In this document: positions 12,106 to 23,956 of the stretch, in pieces | Position numbering within the stretch: the stretch's first letter is position 1 | Layout of the letters: each line of letters starts with the position of its first letter | Assembly: GCA_907164885.2 (NCBI GenBank) | Contig: OU015490.1 | Span: 208,151,272 to 208,215,271, forward strand | Direction: 5' to 3' | Origin: Dolomedes plantarius | Lineage: Eukaryota > Arthropoda > Arachnida > Araneae > Dolomedidae | DNA length: 64,000 bases | Notes under the pieces: model-generated | What the model was told of the DNA's origin: nothing | Databases searched by the model: none | The model's input: the letters and a program-made list of their open reading frames with translations, nothing else | Translations under genes and position numbers: made by a program

Positions 12106-13383
12106 ACATTTTTGATTAGCTGACTCGTTGGCTATAGAAGCACTATTTGAAGGAACACTTTGAGGCACAAACACTGGAGCGTTAACTGAAAATGAGCTAT
12201 CAACGCTGGGATGCTTTTCAGAATGCTTCCTAAAACATAAAACTGTATGGTGTTTCTTGAAGCACCTTCGACATGTGTAGCTCCTTTTACAATTTTCAAC
12301 TCTGTGTTTTTGCATGCAATTAAAACACAGTTTGTTTGCCTTCACAAATTCAACACGCTTTTGAACACTTAATCTCAGAAAATTTTGACACTTATTGATA
12401 GAATGATCATTAACATTGCAGAATGCGCAGAGAGGACTCGTGCATTCAGAAGAAAATGCTGAAACCCTTGACTGGATTGACCTTTTGTTTTGTACTCTAC
12501 TCGGCTGTAGCGTACCCGCATGAAATTTCAAAAAACTCAACAACTGTTCCAGCTTTGGAAGACTATCATCCTCTAACTTTCTCTCCCACCATCCTCGTGT
12601 TGCTGCATCCAATTTTTGTTGAACAATATACACGAACAGAGTTTCTGCAAACCCCTTAACAACTATATGTAAACTCTCAAGAGAGCGAATGCATTCTCTT
12701 GTAGAATCAATTAAATTCAATAGTTGGTTTTCAGATTCATTATTTACAGATGGCAAGTTCATAAACTGTTTAATTATTGTAAACACCAGCTCCCTTTTAT
12801 TCGCGTACCGTTCCTCCAAAAGAGACCAGGCTATATCAAAATTCGCATTTGTAATAGAAAGCGTATTCACAACTCGCAGGGCATCACCCTTCAATGCACC
12901 CTTCAGATATTGTAATTTCTGAGCTGGCGAGAGTGCCTCGTTTTGAGTGACACAGGCCGAAAATAAATCCTTAAAGCTCAACCACTCAACTGGATTTCCT
13001 CCACTAAAATGTGGAACCGGAATCTCTGGAAGTCTAACATTGATTTTTTCCTTTTGTGCAGATTGTGAAGTATTGGAATCAGCTTTAATTCCTTTGATAA
13101 ATAACAAATTAAGTCTATCAATAACATCACGAACTTCCTACTGTTCTTTAATAAATTCATCCAATTCTTCCTCTTTACAATTTTCAAAAATTGACTGCAA
13201 AAGTTCAGACATCTTAACCTCCAACTCTAGCAATTTAGGTTTATAATACAGCGCGTCTGTAGAATTATCGGAACTTTCAATTTTTGACGCTAGTCTCGTT
13301 AAACCAGATTTCAAAACCTTTTTAGTTACCCTAAGCTTCTCCATTTTCAAACAAGCAGGATATAAGTCAAATAAGTCACTCAC
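12037..13383 (-). pseudogene. gag: BEL/Pao gag with one in-frame stop
   Basis: An open frame starts at ATG 13383 (MSDLFDLY) and reaches a stop at 12037. It is interrupted only by a TAG at 13138-13140, which is in the same frame, so the reading continues as EVRDVIDRLN. The middle has the DUF1759-like capsid segment (HFSGGNPVEWLSFKDLF, about residues 105-125). The C-terminal third has three Cys/His zinc-knuckle-like clusters: CAFCNVNDHSINKC (about 320), CFNCMQKHRVENC (about 353) and CRRCFKKHHTVLC (about 370). This is the standard Gag layout for the superfamily. Gag would form the particle and package the RNA. The single TAG could be a point mutation or a read-through site; mutation is the simpler reading. 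Confidence 0.88.
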
Positions 13384-13574
13384 CCTATATGATGATTCAC
13401 GAACAACTGCTTACGTGGCGTAATCCAAAAACAAATGAAATTCACTCTTGAAAATGAGTTGATTGCACAAATAATAGCACCATTAAAGGTAGATGAATCA
13501 CAAACGTTGATGCTGACGCTCAACTTAAATACTTGAAAACACAAAACACAATTCTAAATTCCACGCAATATATC

Positions 13575-13592
13575 TCCGGCCGACTTGACCAA
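13575..13592 (-). promoter_or_regulatory. Candidate primer-binding site of the BEL/Pao element
   Basis: Directly after the 5' LTR the minus strand reads TTGGTCAAGTCGGCCGGAG. The TGG one base inside the LTR edge is the expected complement of a tRNA CCA end. I could not match the following bases to a specific tRNA from memory. Confidence 0.5.
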
Positions 13593-13926
13593 TGAATATT
13601 TCTTAGCTGGTTCGGAACGTTGTGATAACACAAGTTGACTGTACTATCTTGGTTAATAAACAAACTCACTAAAACGAACGAAACTTTAATAACTCTTAAA
13701 CTTTAAAACTTTCTGCGCTACAACACTCAATACACTAGAATATGAACAACCAGCGTTCACCTCTAGTTAAATCACACTCAATCTCGTTGAACATCAAAGC
13801 ACACACTCAATATGGCAGGTAGAGCTCATACTGACTTCACAAAATCTACACATCATCAAAACGAACACAGACTCTGTGTCGCCATCTACATTCAGAAATA
13901 CAAACCAATTGAATTAATATACAACA
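13593..13926 (-). repeat. 5' LTR of the BEL/Pao element
   Basis: This is the second 334-bp copy of the LTR, at an offset of exactly 5484 bases from the 3' LTR. It is followed by GGGGT, the right copy of the target-site duplication. It would carry the promoter for minus-strand transcription. Confidence 0.93.
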
Positions 13927-13931
13927 GGGGT

Positions 13932-14557
13932 TATCGTCTTCTAAGTCGGCACCATTTTCAAGTTTCAGGGACATTAAAGTTCGCTATTTTATCAAAAGTT
14001 CCAAATTCCTGAAGATAATTTTGAATCCTGCCAACCGAATTATTTAATGATTAGAGCCGCAGTGTTCAACAGAGTCGGTTGAGACATTGACATTCTTGGT
14101 TGGTATCCATCATAAAGTTTGCAACAGAATTGTGGTGGGGATAGCGGAATGTCTGCAGAACAATGTGTCTGCCATGTAGGAAAAATGTCCTTTGAATCCT
14201 TCGAAAATTATCTGGGTATAAAATTTACAGGTTATTACCTTAGTTTCAGGTTATACGTGATGCTTAGATAAAGGTGCGTCGATAAGTTTATCGCGGTAAA
14301 CATTCTTTTTTAAGTAGATAGGATGTTTGGAGGATTATTTGTTTTAAATTAATTTTCGTTGAGTTACATACATATGTAAAATAAAGCAATTTACTTAAGC
14401 GAGCATTTAGAGCTATAATTTTTCAATTGCTTTCGGGGTACTTTTAAAGAAGCCTTTTTAGAAGCTATGCTTTACTTACATCAAGCACGTTTTATTAGCA
14501 AACAAAGTAGTGAAATGTTTTTTCTACTTGGATTATTAAAACATAGGAGTAAAAATA
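13932..14557. other. Intergenic stretch, nothing recognised
   Basis: This is the original flank into which the BEL/Pao element inserted. No coding or repeat structure is evident to me. Confidence 0.45.
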
Positions 14558-14787
14558 CCGTCAACTGAGGTAACTTTGACCTGTGTGGGAAACTTTGGCC
14601 CAACAAACTAAAAAGATTGTTTCTGCTGTATCTAGACAAATGAGAGTGATTATCACTTATTTATTGCAAGAACCAATAGGTGGGTTAATTATAATAGGAA
14701 TAATATGTATATAGGTATATAGGTATATTATAACAGGTTTGTTGGGCCAAAGTTACTCGCAAAGACCAAAGTTACCCCAGTTTACGG
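14558..14787. mobile_element. Fold-back MITE with TA target duplication
   Basis: The left arm (CCGTCAACTGAGGTAACTTT onward, 14558-14608) is the imperfect inverted complement of the right arm (14737-14787, ending CCCCAGTTTACGG). Both contain GTTTGTTGGGCCAAAGTT or its complement. The arms are about 50 bp with a 128-bp centre, and TA flanks each end (14556-14557 and 14788-14789). No coding capacity is present. TA duplication fits a non-autonomous Tc1/mariner-superfamily element. Confidence 0.82.
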
Positions 14788-14789
14788 TA

Positions 14790-17085
14790 CCTTTGCTACA
14801 ATGCTAAAACTTTTTTGCTCCAATTTGATGCATGTTAAAGTATTGATTATGAGGTAGAAATTTTTAAAACTTGTATAGGCTTTAACAAATCTTTTGGCTT
14901 GTTTCTACACCCACAGAAGAAAGCTTAGCACTGTTCTTGTTAGCCCATTCCTTACAATGTTAACTCATGATCACGCGCTTGGGGTCTTTCCGAAGCTCTG
15001 TTACACATGACTGTAAACACACCCATTTTGAATGATAAATTTTCGTCTTCTGAGCAGATTTATCAATGGCCAAACCAATGTCAGAGATATGAATTTCAAA
15101 CATTGAGAATCAGAGTTTTTCAGGAAAAGTCTTTATTTCTTTCTTTGGGTATTTTCCTGTCCTTATTTTGCTGGTTCCTCTCACGGATAAGAGGCAAAAG
15201 TGACAGGATACTTCAATTTTAAGGACGATAAAATGACTAGAAATAGTACAAAATGTGATATCAAAAGTTAAGGAAATTAGCAAAGAAGTTGCGTATGGAG
15301 TAGAAGATGATGAATGTGGAAGTGATGAGTGGTCTTCAAATAATTCGATGTATCCGAAAATATTTTTGTGAAGAGTACATAATTGGAAAATTGATTTTTT
15401 AAAAATGACTAAGCTATCTCTAATGGCTGCTAAGATGATGGCCTCTCCAGGGTAAAACTCCAAACTTGAGTCATACAAATCTCGGCTAAACCCTATCTCT
15501 TTCGGCTTTCTTACTAACCAATCAGATTGTCTCAGTTAGCCAATACGTTACATCCGGGAACATTCAGATAAAATGGTGCTACAGGGATCTGCCCAGGAAA
15601 CGCAACTTCCCCAGCCCAACTTCGTGATGGTCGAAAATTGCTCTAAAAATAACTTCAACTAAATGTGAAAAAGAGCTTTTCAGTATTAAAATTCCTTAAT
15701 TGTGTTGGTGACGGTGAAGTATGTCATTTCTCCAACTGATTAACAAGACACTTAAGTACTTAAGGACAATGCAGAGTGGATTCTTATCTATTCAACGGAA
15801 ATTAAAGCTTGTAACTATAAGCGTTGCCATAACTACAAGCAAGCATTTTGAATATTCACTGGGGATTTTAAGAAACATTTGCTAGATATGTAATGACACT
15901 TCTCCAAATTGGTGGAGTATTTATTCTGAGATTGAGGCTCGAACGAGTAAAACAAATTACAATGTTGCATATTAATCATAGCAGCCGATAAAAAGCTGAA
16001 ACGAATTTTTAGGATAAGCTGTCAAATTGATACCGTGAAACAAATTTCTATATGGAATAGGTGAGAAACATCTCTGGGAATAGTATATACAGGAAGGGAC
16101 AGAATTGACTCGCGGATTCATGAATCTCATTGGAAAGGGAGATGGTGGCTTCTAGGGAGGTGGCAACAGTTTCGGTGGATTTTTTAGTTGACAGTAGACA
16201 CCATGAGTTGGTCTGGTGAACATTAAAGTTTCGTTACCGGGGCGCTCTTAAAAAAAAACGATTCTGTAACCATGACTCTTAGGACATTTAGGACGCGTTC
16301 CTGGTTCTATGCTAATGATGTCGTTCTTGTTCCAAAAATATTACTGCAAAATGTTTCAAACGAGAGATAAAGTGGGTCTGCATTACCAAGGAAACTAAGG
16401 GTTCATCCTTGGAATATTAATACACCAAAGAATGTGCAACCTGACCTTGTCTGGTATTCGTGAGGAAGTTGAGATTCTCCAGAGAGGATCGACAGTGGGA
16501 AGGAAAGCTTAAGAGAAAAGATTCGACAATGCATAGCAAATAACGGGGACCACCTGATTTATCTTATTTTCAAAACCTAGCGGAAAAACGTAATTTCTAG
16601 TAATTTTCGAAAATATCAAGCATCTTTCTGTAAATTGTTTCGCTTGTTTTTTTATTGAATTTTGAAAAGTGAGAGTTTATTCTGCCGCATCCTGTATGCA
16701 GTAATAAATTGTGAGTTCTTTTAAATTTACCTTATATTTTTGTGCTATAGTGTCAAATCTCTATAACTTTTGAGAGAAATTATTTAGTCATTAAAAATAT
16801 TGCTTATAACTTTATCATACTTTATGAACATTTTTGATCGAAACTTTTACCATATGTCATCACGTAACTACTAGAAGCGGACGTTCTAACTGTAAGAGAT
16901 TGAGATTAATCGCTTCTTTAATTTTTCATAAGTAACTTGTGAAATTTAGTTTACACTCCTGAGTTGGGAACCTTTAAAATAATCAATTTAAAAATGCCAT
17001 ATCGTTATTATAAATTGTTTTTCGTACCGAAAATTAATATGGATAAGAAAGTAGTATTACGAAGATAGCAGAATATATATCCATA
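14790..17085. other. Intergenic stretch with no supported gene
   Basis: The interval 15480-16560 is somewhat richer in GC than its surroundings and may include an old transposon body, but I found no motif that would identify it. Short open frames at 15007-15222 (+) and 15110-15478 (-) overlap each other and show no family features. Confidence 0.4.
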
Positions 17086-17089
17086 ACAT

Positions 17090-17590
17090 CGGTGATATAG
17101 CAAAACATTTTTATCGAAAGCAATAAATACTTCATGAAATTTATGAAAAAGTTATCGCTCGATTTTATACTACATTTAAAAAAAATATTTAATAAATTTT
17201 TATTTCTTATTGATTGCAAAAATAATAAATAAATATTTAAATAAAGAGAACAGCTTTTTAAAACGTCTTTTTAACGAAAGTAATATAAAATTCATGAAAT
17301 TTATTAAATATTTATCTCTCGATTTTATGCTACATTTTTAAAAAATATTTAAAATATTTTGACTCCGTTTTGATTGCAAACAGAATAAATAAATATTTAA
17401 ATAATGAGAATAGCTTTTTTAAACAACTTTTTAACGAAAGTGAAAAAGTTTTTATACACACTTCATGAAATTTATGAAACGTTTAACGCTCTATTTTATA
17501 CTACAATTTTTTTTAATATTTAAAATATTTTGAGTTTGTGTTGTTTGCAAAAAGAATAATTAAGTAAATAAGGGGGAATAGTTTTGGATT
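17090..17590. repeat. Tandem repeat, about 160-170 bp unit, 3 copies
   Basis: The landmark TTCATGAAATTTAT(G/T)AAA lies at 17131, 17291 and 17462. TTTTTAACGAAAG and GATTGCAAA...AATAAATATTTAAATAA recur in the same order. Units are AT-rich and moderately diverged. Confidence 0.85.
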
Positions 17591-18045
17591 CAAATTCTAG
17601 CTTTTCCGATCTTTATATAATTTGCCAAACGTTAAATGTACTGTGTTACTGTGTGTAGGCGAAAGCATTTTCTAAATGTATTCGTGCTGAAACTATATCA
17701 AAAGGCTTTAGTTAAAACATATTTAATTCTTTAAGCATTCACTGCATTTAATCAAATATTTAATGTAAATAGACAGTGAGTAAAGAGTTATAGTAGGTAT
17801 TTTGAGAAAAAAAAAGGTTTTGAGGTATTTCGGCATTATGCAGATAATTTAACCCTCAGCAGGAAAGGTGTCAGTCAAGCTCCGCCTTCCGCACGTGCCA
17901 AGCAAACTTAAACAGACAGTTTCAGGGAGGCTTTAAGACATTTTTTTTTTTTTTGTAAGTTTCAAAGGAGCTGTTAACGCTGTAACTGAAGTCAGAGGTT
18001 ACTCTATTAATTTTATACCTGTAAGTCTAAGCTTTTCATGTTGTT
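17591..18045. other. Intergenic stretch
   Basis: Apart from a poly-T run (17940-17955) and a short GC-richer block (17855-17930), nothing is recognised. Confidence 0.4.
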
Positions 18046-18132
18046 ACTAGCTGAATACACATACTTCGCAACGGAGCACATTCAAATTACATTCAACGGT
18101 CAAAATATGCATTTAATAAAAATATATATGTA

Positions 18133-18216
<84 letters not shown>

Positions 18217-18816
18217 CGTAACGGATATTTTTATAGACAAAATAATGTAGAAGAAAATATTCAAATTAAACCTAATAGAACATACTAAAGAATATAGTAT
18301 AGTTTGAGGAACATATCTTTTACTGTATTTTAATATTTTTCCTACCGTCTGCCGTATTAACAAGAAAGAAACTGTTTTTCTCTATTTCGTTGTTATGCAC
18401 GTGACGCAAAAATAATTTAAAGTATCACAAACAGAAAAGAAACCATGTGATCAGCATTTAATAAATTAAATTCTAAAAATTAATATTTAAAAATTCGCCA
18501 AAAATCAGAAAATGGAGGTAGATTCGAGAACATTTCATTTTAAAGGAATCTTTATGATCTTTCTCGTGATATAAATTTTAAAATACTCATATTATTATTT
18601 TAAATTCCAACTTTAAAAAGTCAAAAAAAAAATTTAAAAATTTAATTTTAAAAAATCTAAGAAAAATTTCTCAAAAATCTTTCTTAGTGCACCCTTACAC
18701 TATAAGAAGAATCGCCGTGCAACATTTCAGCCCTTAAGGTCCAGTGGTTTTGAAATAGCGTTATCTGTCAGTCAGTCAGTCAGTCAGTCAGTCAGTTACG
18801 GAACTGTTTTATATAC
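18046..18816 (+). mobile_element. Interspersed repeat with internal (AT)n and (CAGT)n tail, copy 1
   Basis: The copy starts ACTAGCTGAA and holds CTTCGCAACGGAGCACATTCAAATTA, an internal (AT)n array (about 18143-18213), TTATGCACGTGACG, ATGTGATCAGCATTTA, GCACCCTTACACTATAAGAAGAATCGCCGTGC and TTTCAGCCCTTAAGGTCCAG. It ends with a (CAGT)n tail (18768-18797) and TTACGGAACTGTT. Copy 2 at 48933-49602 has the same blocks in the same order. There is no coding capacity. The class is not assigned; a microsatellite-tailed non-autonomous element such as a Helitron-like or non-LTR derivative is possible. Confidence 0.75.
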
Positions 18817-18822
18817 CAGGTG

Positions 18823-19397
18823 GTTATAATTAAACTTCCCCTACAAACGGCATTCTACAGCGCAAACGGGTGAACGGAATGCAAAGAAATTTTGTATATG
18901 GGCTATACACGAGATGCTCTCACGGAATTTCGAAAAAAAAAAATAGTTCCAAAATTCCTCCAGAGGGCGCCTTTATTCCTCCAGAGGGCGCCTTTTCGGG
19001 AAAAAACATGAAATTAAACACAATAAACGACCAAAACGGAATACAGAAACAATATTAACATTTATTGACTAGTTTCTGATCACCTTGTCATTGAACCACA
19101 TTAAGTAAAGGTAAGGGAGAAACAAAAGCAGTTCAGTTTGCAGAAACAAGAACAGATTAGGACGTAAATGCACATGAAGAGCAGTTGTTAATCGTGTGCA
19201 GGACGATGTATGGAAAGCTGCTACAAGTGGCCACCTTCATTAACCTGCAAAATTTGAAGTCCGTGGACAGTGTGTTCAACAACAGATCGTAACTGATCAG
19301 TTGTGAGGCTTCGCACATGAAGCGTTATGAATCTCTTTAAGTCATTCAACGTCGCAACACCTCTACGATACACCAGACTTTTTAAATAGCCCCATAA
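18823..19397 (-). mobile_element. 3' end of a DD41D-type mariner-like element
   Basis: From the end at about 18823 (CCAGGTGGTTATAATTAAAC) to 19220 lies non-coding 3' sequence, including a direct duplication of CCTCCAGAGGGCGCCTTT (18957-18993). The transposase C-terminus follows on the minus strand. The 5' part of the element is missing. Confidence 0.6.
19221..19397 (-). pseudogene. C-terminus of a DDE_3-type transposase (fragment)
   Basis: An uninterrupted minus-strand frame of 58 codons ends at TAG 19221-19223. It begins LWGYLKSLVYRRG, the conserved segment just after the third catalytic residue in DUF4817/DDE_3 mariner-like transposases. It continues with a helical tail (TLNDLKRFI, LRSVVEHTVHGLQ) and ends GGHL. 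Compare the larger relative at 52966-54073 (FWLWGFLKSKVYRD). Everything upstream of LWG is absent, so it is a 5'-truncated relic. Confidence 0.75.
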
Positions 19398-19884
<487 letters not shown>

Positions 19885-20024
19885 ATATATATTTATTTTT
19901 AAAAGATAATACAATATGTACATAAATAAATATCCCAACTTTGCAAGGCTATTGAAATGAGACTAAATTATTAAAGACTCGTTGTTCATCGGAAATAAAA
20001 AATAATCACATTCGACACAGTTAT

Positions 20025-20204
20025 AATTGTTCAATGTGGGCCCCTTAGTAACACGAAGGATACCGAGGTGGTACGATAACTCATTCTACTATCTTTTCAG
20101 CATTGAAAGGCTACAGATATGCGCGTCTTAAGTTCGTCAACGTCATTTGGTAGGACTTGGAACAGACACCTGATGTTTGATGTAGCCCCAGAAAAGAAAA
20201 AAAA
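20025..20204 (-). pseudogene. Second DDE_3-type transposase C-terminal relic
   Basis: Read on the minus strand from 20204, a frame gives FLFWGYIKHQV. After a frameshift it gives DVDELKTRISVAF, and after another shift LRVTKG. These are the equivalents of the WGYLK, helical-tail and C-terminal segments in DUF4817/DDE_3 transposases. At least two frameshifts and one stop show it is decayed. Confidence 0.6.
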
Positions 20205-20269
20205 ATGTACTTTGTTTAGTTTTCTTTCAATATCCCTGCGTAGTTGGGATATTCATTTATGTGCACACT

Positions 20270-20762
20270 TGTAGAGTATTTAACTCACTTATACCCAGAC
20301 TTGGGTGTATATAATTTGAAGTGGCACTCTATTTGAATTTTAAACAAACACAGTTTATACATGAAACAATGTTTATTGAATTCGTTGCACATATATCATT
20401 GGCTTTTACAGCAATAACATACGTACTACTTGTACGGAATATATAAATACAGCTTTCAAGAACAATATATTTTCAATACTCACAAACAGTAAGTCAAACC
20501 AGCAATTCTGCCACGTAAACTTTGGGCCCCCTAAGCACTAGCTCAGGATAGTACTGGAGCTGCATACCTCGTAGCTCCCTATCGCTTATCTATCAACTTT
20601 AACAACCTTCTTCAACCCTAACCACCTTCTTTTTATTAATGACGCTGCATGGTATTTATACTAAGCGCGTATGCCGAAATTAGCATATCTAAAGCAGCTT
20701 CTTTAATTCATTCACTCAAAAGTTCGATTCTTGTGAATCAAATCTTGTGTATACCTTACACA
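20270..20762 (-). repeat. Solo LTR, family A, copy 1
   Basis: On the minus strand it starts TGTAAGGTATACACAAGA and ends AAATACTCTACA, giving TG...CA and 493 bp. A TATA-box-like TATAAATACC lies near 20648-20657. It shares start, TATA region, GTCAAACCAGC complement and GTGCCACTTCAAATTATATACACCCA with the copy at 25857-26531. No internal region or second LTR is adjacent. I see no clear target duplication. Confidence 0.72.
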
Positions 20763-22551
20763 CTGTATTATACTCCCTGTAAAGGTAACGACTTTTTTAA
20801 GAAAGAATAAAAAGTTAAACGAAACAAATCTGAGTGTTCAACGAGTTTAAAATAAAAACAACACTAAACATTTCTTTATCACAATGATTTCTCCTTCACA
20901 TGAAGTTAGGATTGCTCCGTTATTGGTGAATAGGTTTATTTTCATAGATACTTAGTATTTTTTTAATATTGTACTACCACATGTGTGATATCTTTTTAAT
21001 GTAAATTCGTGAATAATGCTAAATGATTCCATTTTTTTAATCCTTTGAAATATTGATTCTAAGAAACTGCGTATGAATCAAAGATGAAATTATGTAACGT
21101 TGTTGTGATAAATAACATTATTTCAAATAACCGTTTTCCATTGTCAACAATGTGTAACAAGATAATAAAATTAACTGTCTATTTTTAACGTAGGATTACG
21201 TTCCTCCATAACGGTCCTCCGGATAGCAAAATTTCACACTCTAAAACCGTCCGTCCGTACCTCGCGAGTTATAATTTTGGCAGCGCACGAAACCCAGTAT
21301 GTATTGCATGGACAAGCAGTAAAAACTTAAAGAGAAAAGTATGAAAATGCTTCAAAATTTTGACAAACATATATGTATATACAGTATACATACGTACATA
21401 TATAGAGAGACCTATATACATAACACCATACATACATATAGGCATTCAAATGAGGTAAACAACGATAAGTAATCCTACGTTAATAAACCGTTGTAGTTTC
21501 GTTAGAAGAGACTACCTGAACTTTTTTGTGTAAGTTCACAGTATACGCAAATAAACCTGAAAAGTGTATATTATAAAAGTGTATATTATCTTTCAGGAAA
21601 TTAATTTTTAAAAGGTACTGTTAATTAATAGAAAATGAATGCCTCTAATTTCTTACAACTTGTTTATGTAAGATATGACGTTCATTAAACAATTTTTATT
21701 TATTTTAAACATTAATTTTTCAACGAAAACCATAAAATATGTAATAAAAAAATTATACAAAATTATCTTCATGTTCCTCGATGAACTATTTTGCTTCATA
21801 TTTTCATTACTGACGCAAAACCTAAGGAATTATACATGCAAGAAATATATCACATAATTTTCAAAGAAAAATAAACAACTAAAAGTGTTTTACGTTTCCA
21901 AGGAATTCTTAACGATTAGAAAATGGAAATAATAAAATACAAAAACAATTAAATATTCCTTAACGAGAAAAAAGTGACTTAAATGTCAGAAAAAATAAGT
22001 GTGACGCACTTAACACCAACAAAGAAATTCATATCACTCGGGATTTAGAAAAAAAAATACCCTATCACTCCATTGATCGTTTAATGGGGCAAATAATTTA
22101 TTTTAGTCTCAACGTAATATTTTATCCTTCATTTGGAATTTATGCTGTGCATCACTTGGGGAAACAACTTTATTTGAATGATTTAATAAAAGTATTTCTA
22201 CTGCAGAAATTCTTTAGGAGCAATTTGAGTTACTGATGCATTTTGCATAGTTGAGACCTCAAATTCAATGTTTCTATCATAAATGTCAAACTATTTCTAT
22301 GAATATAAATTCTTTGTTTTTTTTCACTTTTAAAGCACAACTGTTGATTTTTTTTTCTTTCTTTCTGACAATTGCATGTGTTTATGTCTTTAGAGGATTA
22401 CTTCTTTTTTTTAAAATTCTCTTTAAGTGGAATGTAATTTAATTTGACTCGATGAAGGAATAAAGTTATTTTCTTTCTTTTTAGATTTTCTAGATTAAAG
22501 AATGCCATGGTACTGTATGAATTTTTATACTAAATATCTATTATCATGAAA
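20763..22551. other. AT-rich intergenic stretch
   Basis: A short GC-richer patch with TACGTTCCTCCATAACGG lies at 21190-21300. The sequence GTAGGATTACGTTCC (21190) and CGATAAGTAATCCTACG (21462) form a loose inverted pair. No gene is recognised. Confidence 0.4.
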
Positions 22552-22553
22552 TA

Positions 22554-23954
22554 CACTCATGGACAAAAAAATTAGCGCACCAAGAAATAATTGCGGGATC
22601 GTAACGAAACTTGCAATGAAGGTACATGTCAGGGAGATATGCAAATGATTAGAAATGCAGCGTGATTGCGCATTACGTATAGCCGGTAGAGGGCGTTGAA
22701 CATCATACTCTGTGGAGTATTGGACCCCCCTCTAGCGCGAATGCACGATGCGATACGATCGGGCATTGAGTCATACAAGTTCTGTATGATGTCTTGAGAC
22801 ATTTCGTTCCATATTTGCTGTAACCTTGCCTCTAGTTCGTTCAAACTCGTGGGATGCCAAACTCGTCGTCCCAAATGATCCCAGATATGCTCGATTGGAG
22901 ACAAATCTGGGGAACGGGTAGGCCAAGGAAGGGTAGTAACAGTGCGGAGACAGTCTTGTGACACCCTTGCCGTATGAGGCCGAGCATTGTCTTGTTGAAA
23001 AATGGCTCCTGGGAGCCGTTGCATGAGTGGCAACACATGTGGTTGCAGTATTTCATGAACATACCGCTGTGCTGTCATGGTGCCACGGAACAATACTAGG
23101 GGTGACCGTGTATTGTAGGCAATGGCACCCCATACCATGACATCAGCTGTGGGAGCGATGTGTCGCTGTACAGCAAAGGCAGGATTGAAGCTCTCCACAC
23201 ACGAACACGATTGTCATCACTGCCGAGATTGAATCTGGATTCGTCGCTAAAGACGACCTGGTTCCATTCCGCTGCAGTCCAGTTTCCTCGTGCGCGGCAA
23301 AACTCCAAACGGAGGCGTCGATGGGTGGGCGTCAAGGGCAGCACACGTAATGGGCGCCGCGATACCAACTGTCCTTCAGCCAGGCGCCTTCGTATGGTTC
23401 GAGAAGACACAGAGGCCCCTAGTGAAGGTGCTACCTGTGCCTGGATAGCGGCCGATGAAGCAGTTGGCTGTACGCGTGCATTTCTTACGATGTGGCAGTC
23501 TTCTCGACGACTGGTCTGTCGAGGGCGTCCTGAGCCTGGTCTTCGTGTACATGACATCTCTCGGGTCCACTGGTCCCAATACCTCCTCACAACACAACCA
23601 GAGCGGCCTAATTGACGAGCTACTCGCCTAGCTGACCACCCAGCTTCCATCATCCCGACGATTCCCCCCCTCTCAAACTGCGACAACTGCTTATATTGTC
23701 TTCGAACACGGCATAATGGCATGTCTATCTCAGCTCTTCCTTTGTAAATGATTCAGCACACTCAAACAAGCTTTGGTTACCTGTTTTATACTCCACAGAG
23801 TACGATGTTCAACGCCCTCTACCGGCTATATGTAATGCGCAATCACGCTGCATTTCTAATCATTTGCATATCTCCCCGACATGTACCTTTATTGCAAGTT
23901 TCGTTACGATCCCGCAATTATTTCTTGGTGCGCTAATTTTTTTGTCCATGAGTG
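22554..23954 (-). mobile_element. Tc1-like transposon with 166-bp terminal inverted repeats
   Basis: The element is 1401 bp and flanked by TA (22552-22553 and 23955-23956). Both ends begin CACTCATGGACAAAAAAATT in inverted orientation. The inverted similarity continues for about 166 bases (22554-22719 and 23789-23954) with very few differences. Such long terminal repeats are unusual next to the short ones of many Tc1 elements. The centre encodes one frameshifted transposase on the minus strand, and its last codons lie inside the left terminal repeat. Confidence 0.92.
22629..23722 (-). pseudogene. Tc1-like transposase, one frameshift
   Basis: The frame starts at ATG 23722 (MPLCRVRRQYKQLSQFE) and carries two helix-turn-helix segments, one around GMMEAGWSARRVARQLGRS and one around SSRTIRRRL. 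The first catalytic Asp is in VVFSDESRF. At about 23185 a small deletion shifts the frame after VRVW. The reading continues from about 23198 as ESFNPAFAVQRH and holds the second Asp (FQQDNARPH) and the Glu (SPDLSPIEHIWD). The spacing between these two is 32 residues rather than the usual 34. The protein would cut and paste the element at TA sites in the nucleus. The stop lies beyond the usual RARGG end and inside the terminal repeat. Nothing else suggests loss of the catalytic residues. Confidence 0.9.
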
Positions 23955-23956
23955 TA

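Larger units (their letters stand above)
8104..13931 (-). mobile_element. BEL/Pao LTR retrotransposon, nearly complete but defective
   Basis: A 5.8-kb element (8109-13926) on the minus strand is bounded by two 334-bp LTRs and flanked on both sides by the 5-bp direct repeat GGGGT (8104-8108 and 13927-13931). It holds gag, a pol with protease, reverse transcriptase, RNase H and integrase parts, and the integrase C-terminus. Order and domain content are those of the arthropod BEL/Pao superfamily, and a 5-bp duplication fits that group. The two LTRs differ at only two positions that I can see, so the insertion is recent. Even so, gag has one in-frame stop and the integrase catalytic core is largely deleted. 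Confidence 0.93.

Noticed and set aside
16060..16560. Old transposase or LINE in a GC-richer stretch
   Set aside because: I looked in all frames for DDE, RT and RNase H motifs and found none, so I left it unannotated.
21190..21485. Complete MITE bounded by GTAGGATTACGTT and AACGTAGGATTACTTA-type inverted ends
   Set aside because: The inverted pair is short (about 12 bases) and no target duplication is clear; too weak to call.
23160..23615. 151-codon plus-strand frame
   Set aside because: It is the antisense shadow of the Tc1 transposase, which has clear catalytic motifs on the minus strand.
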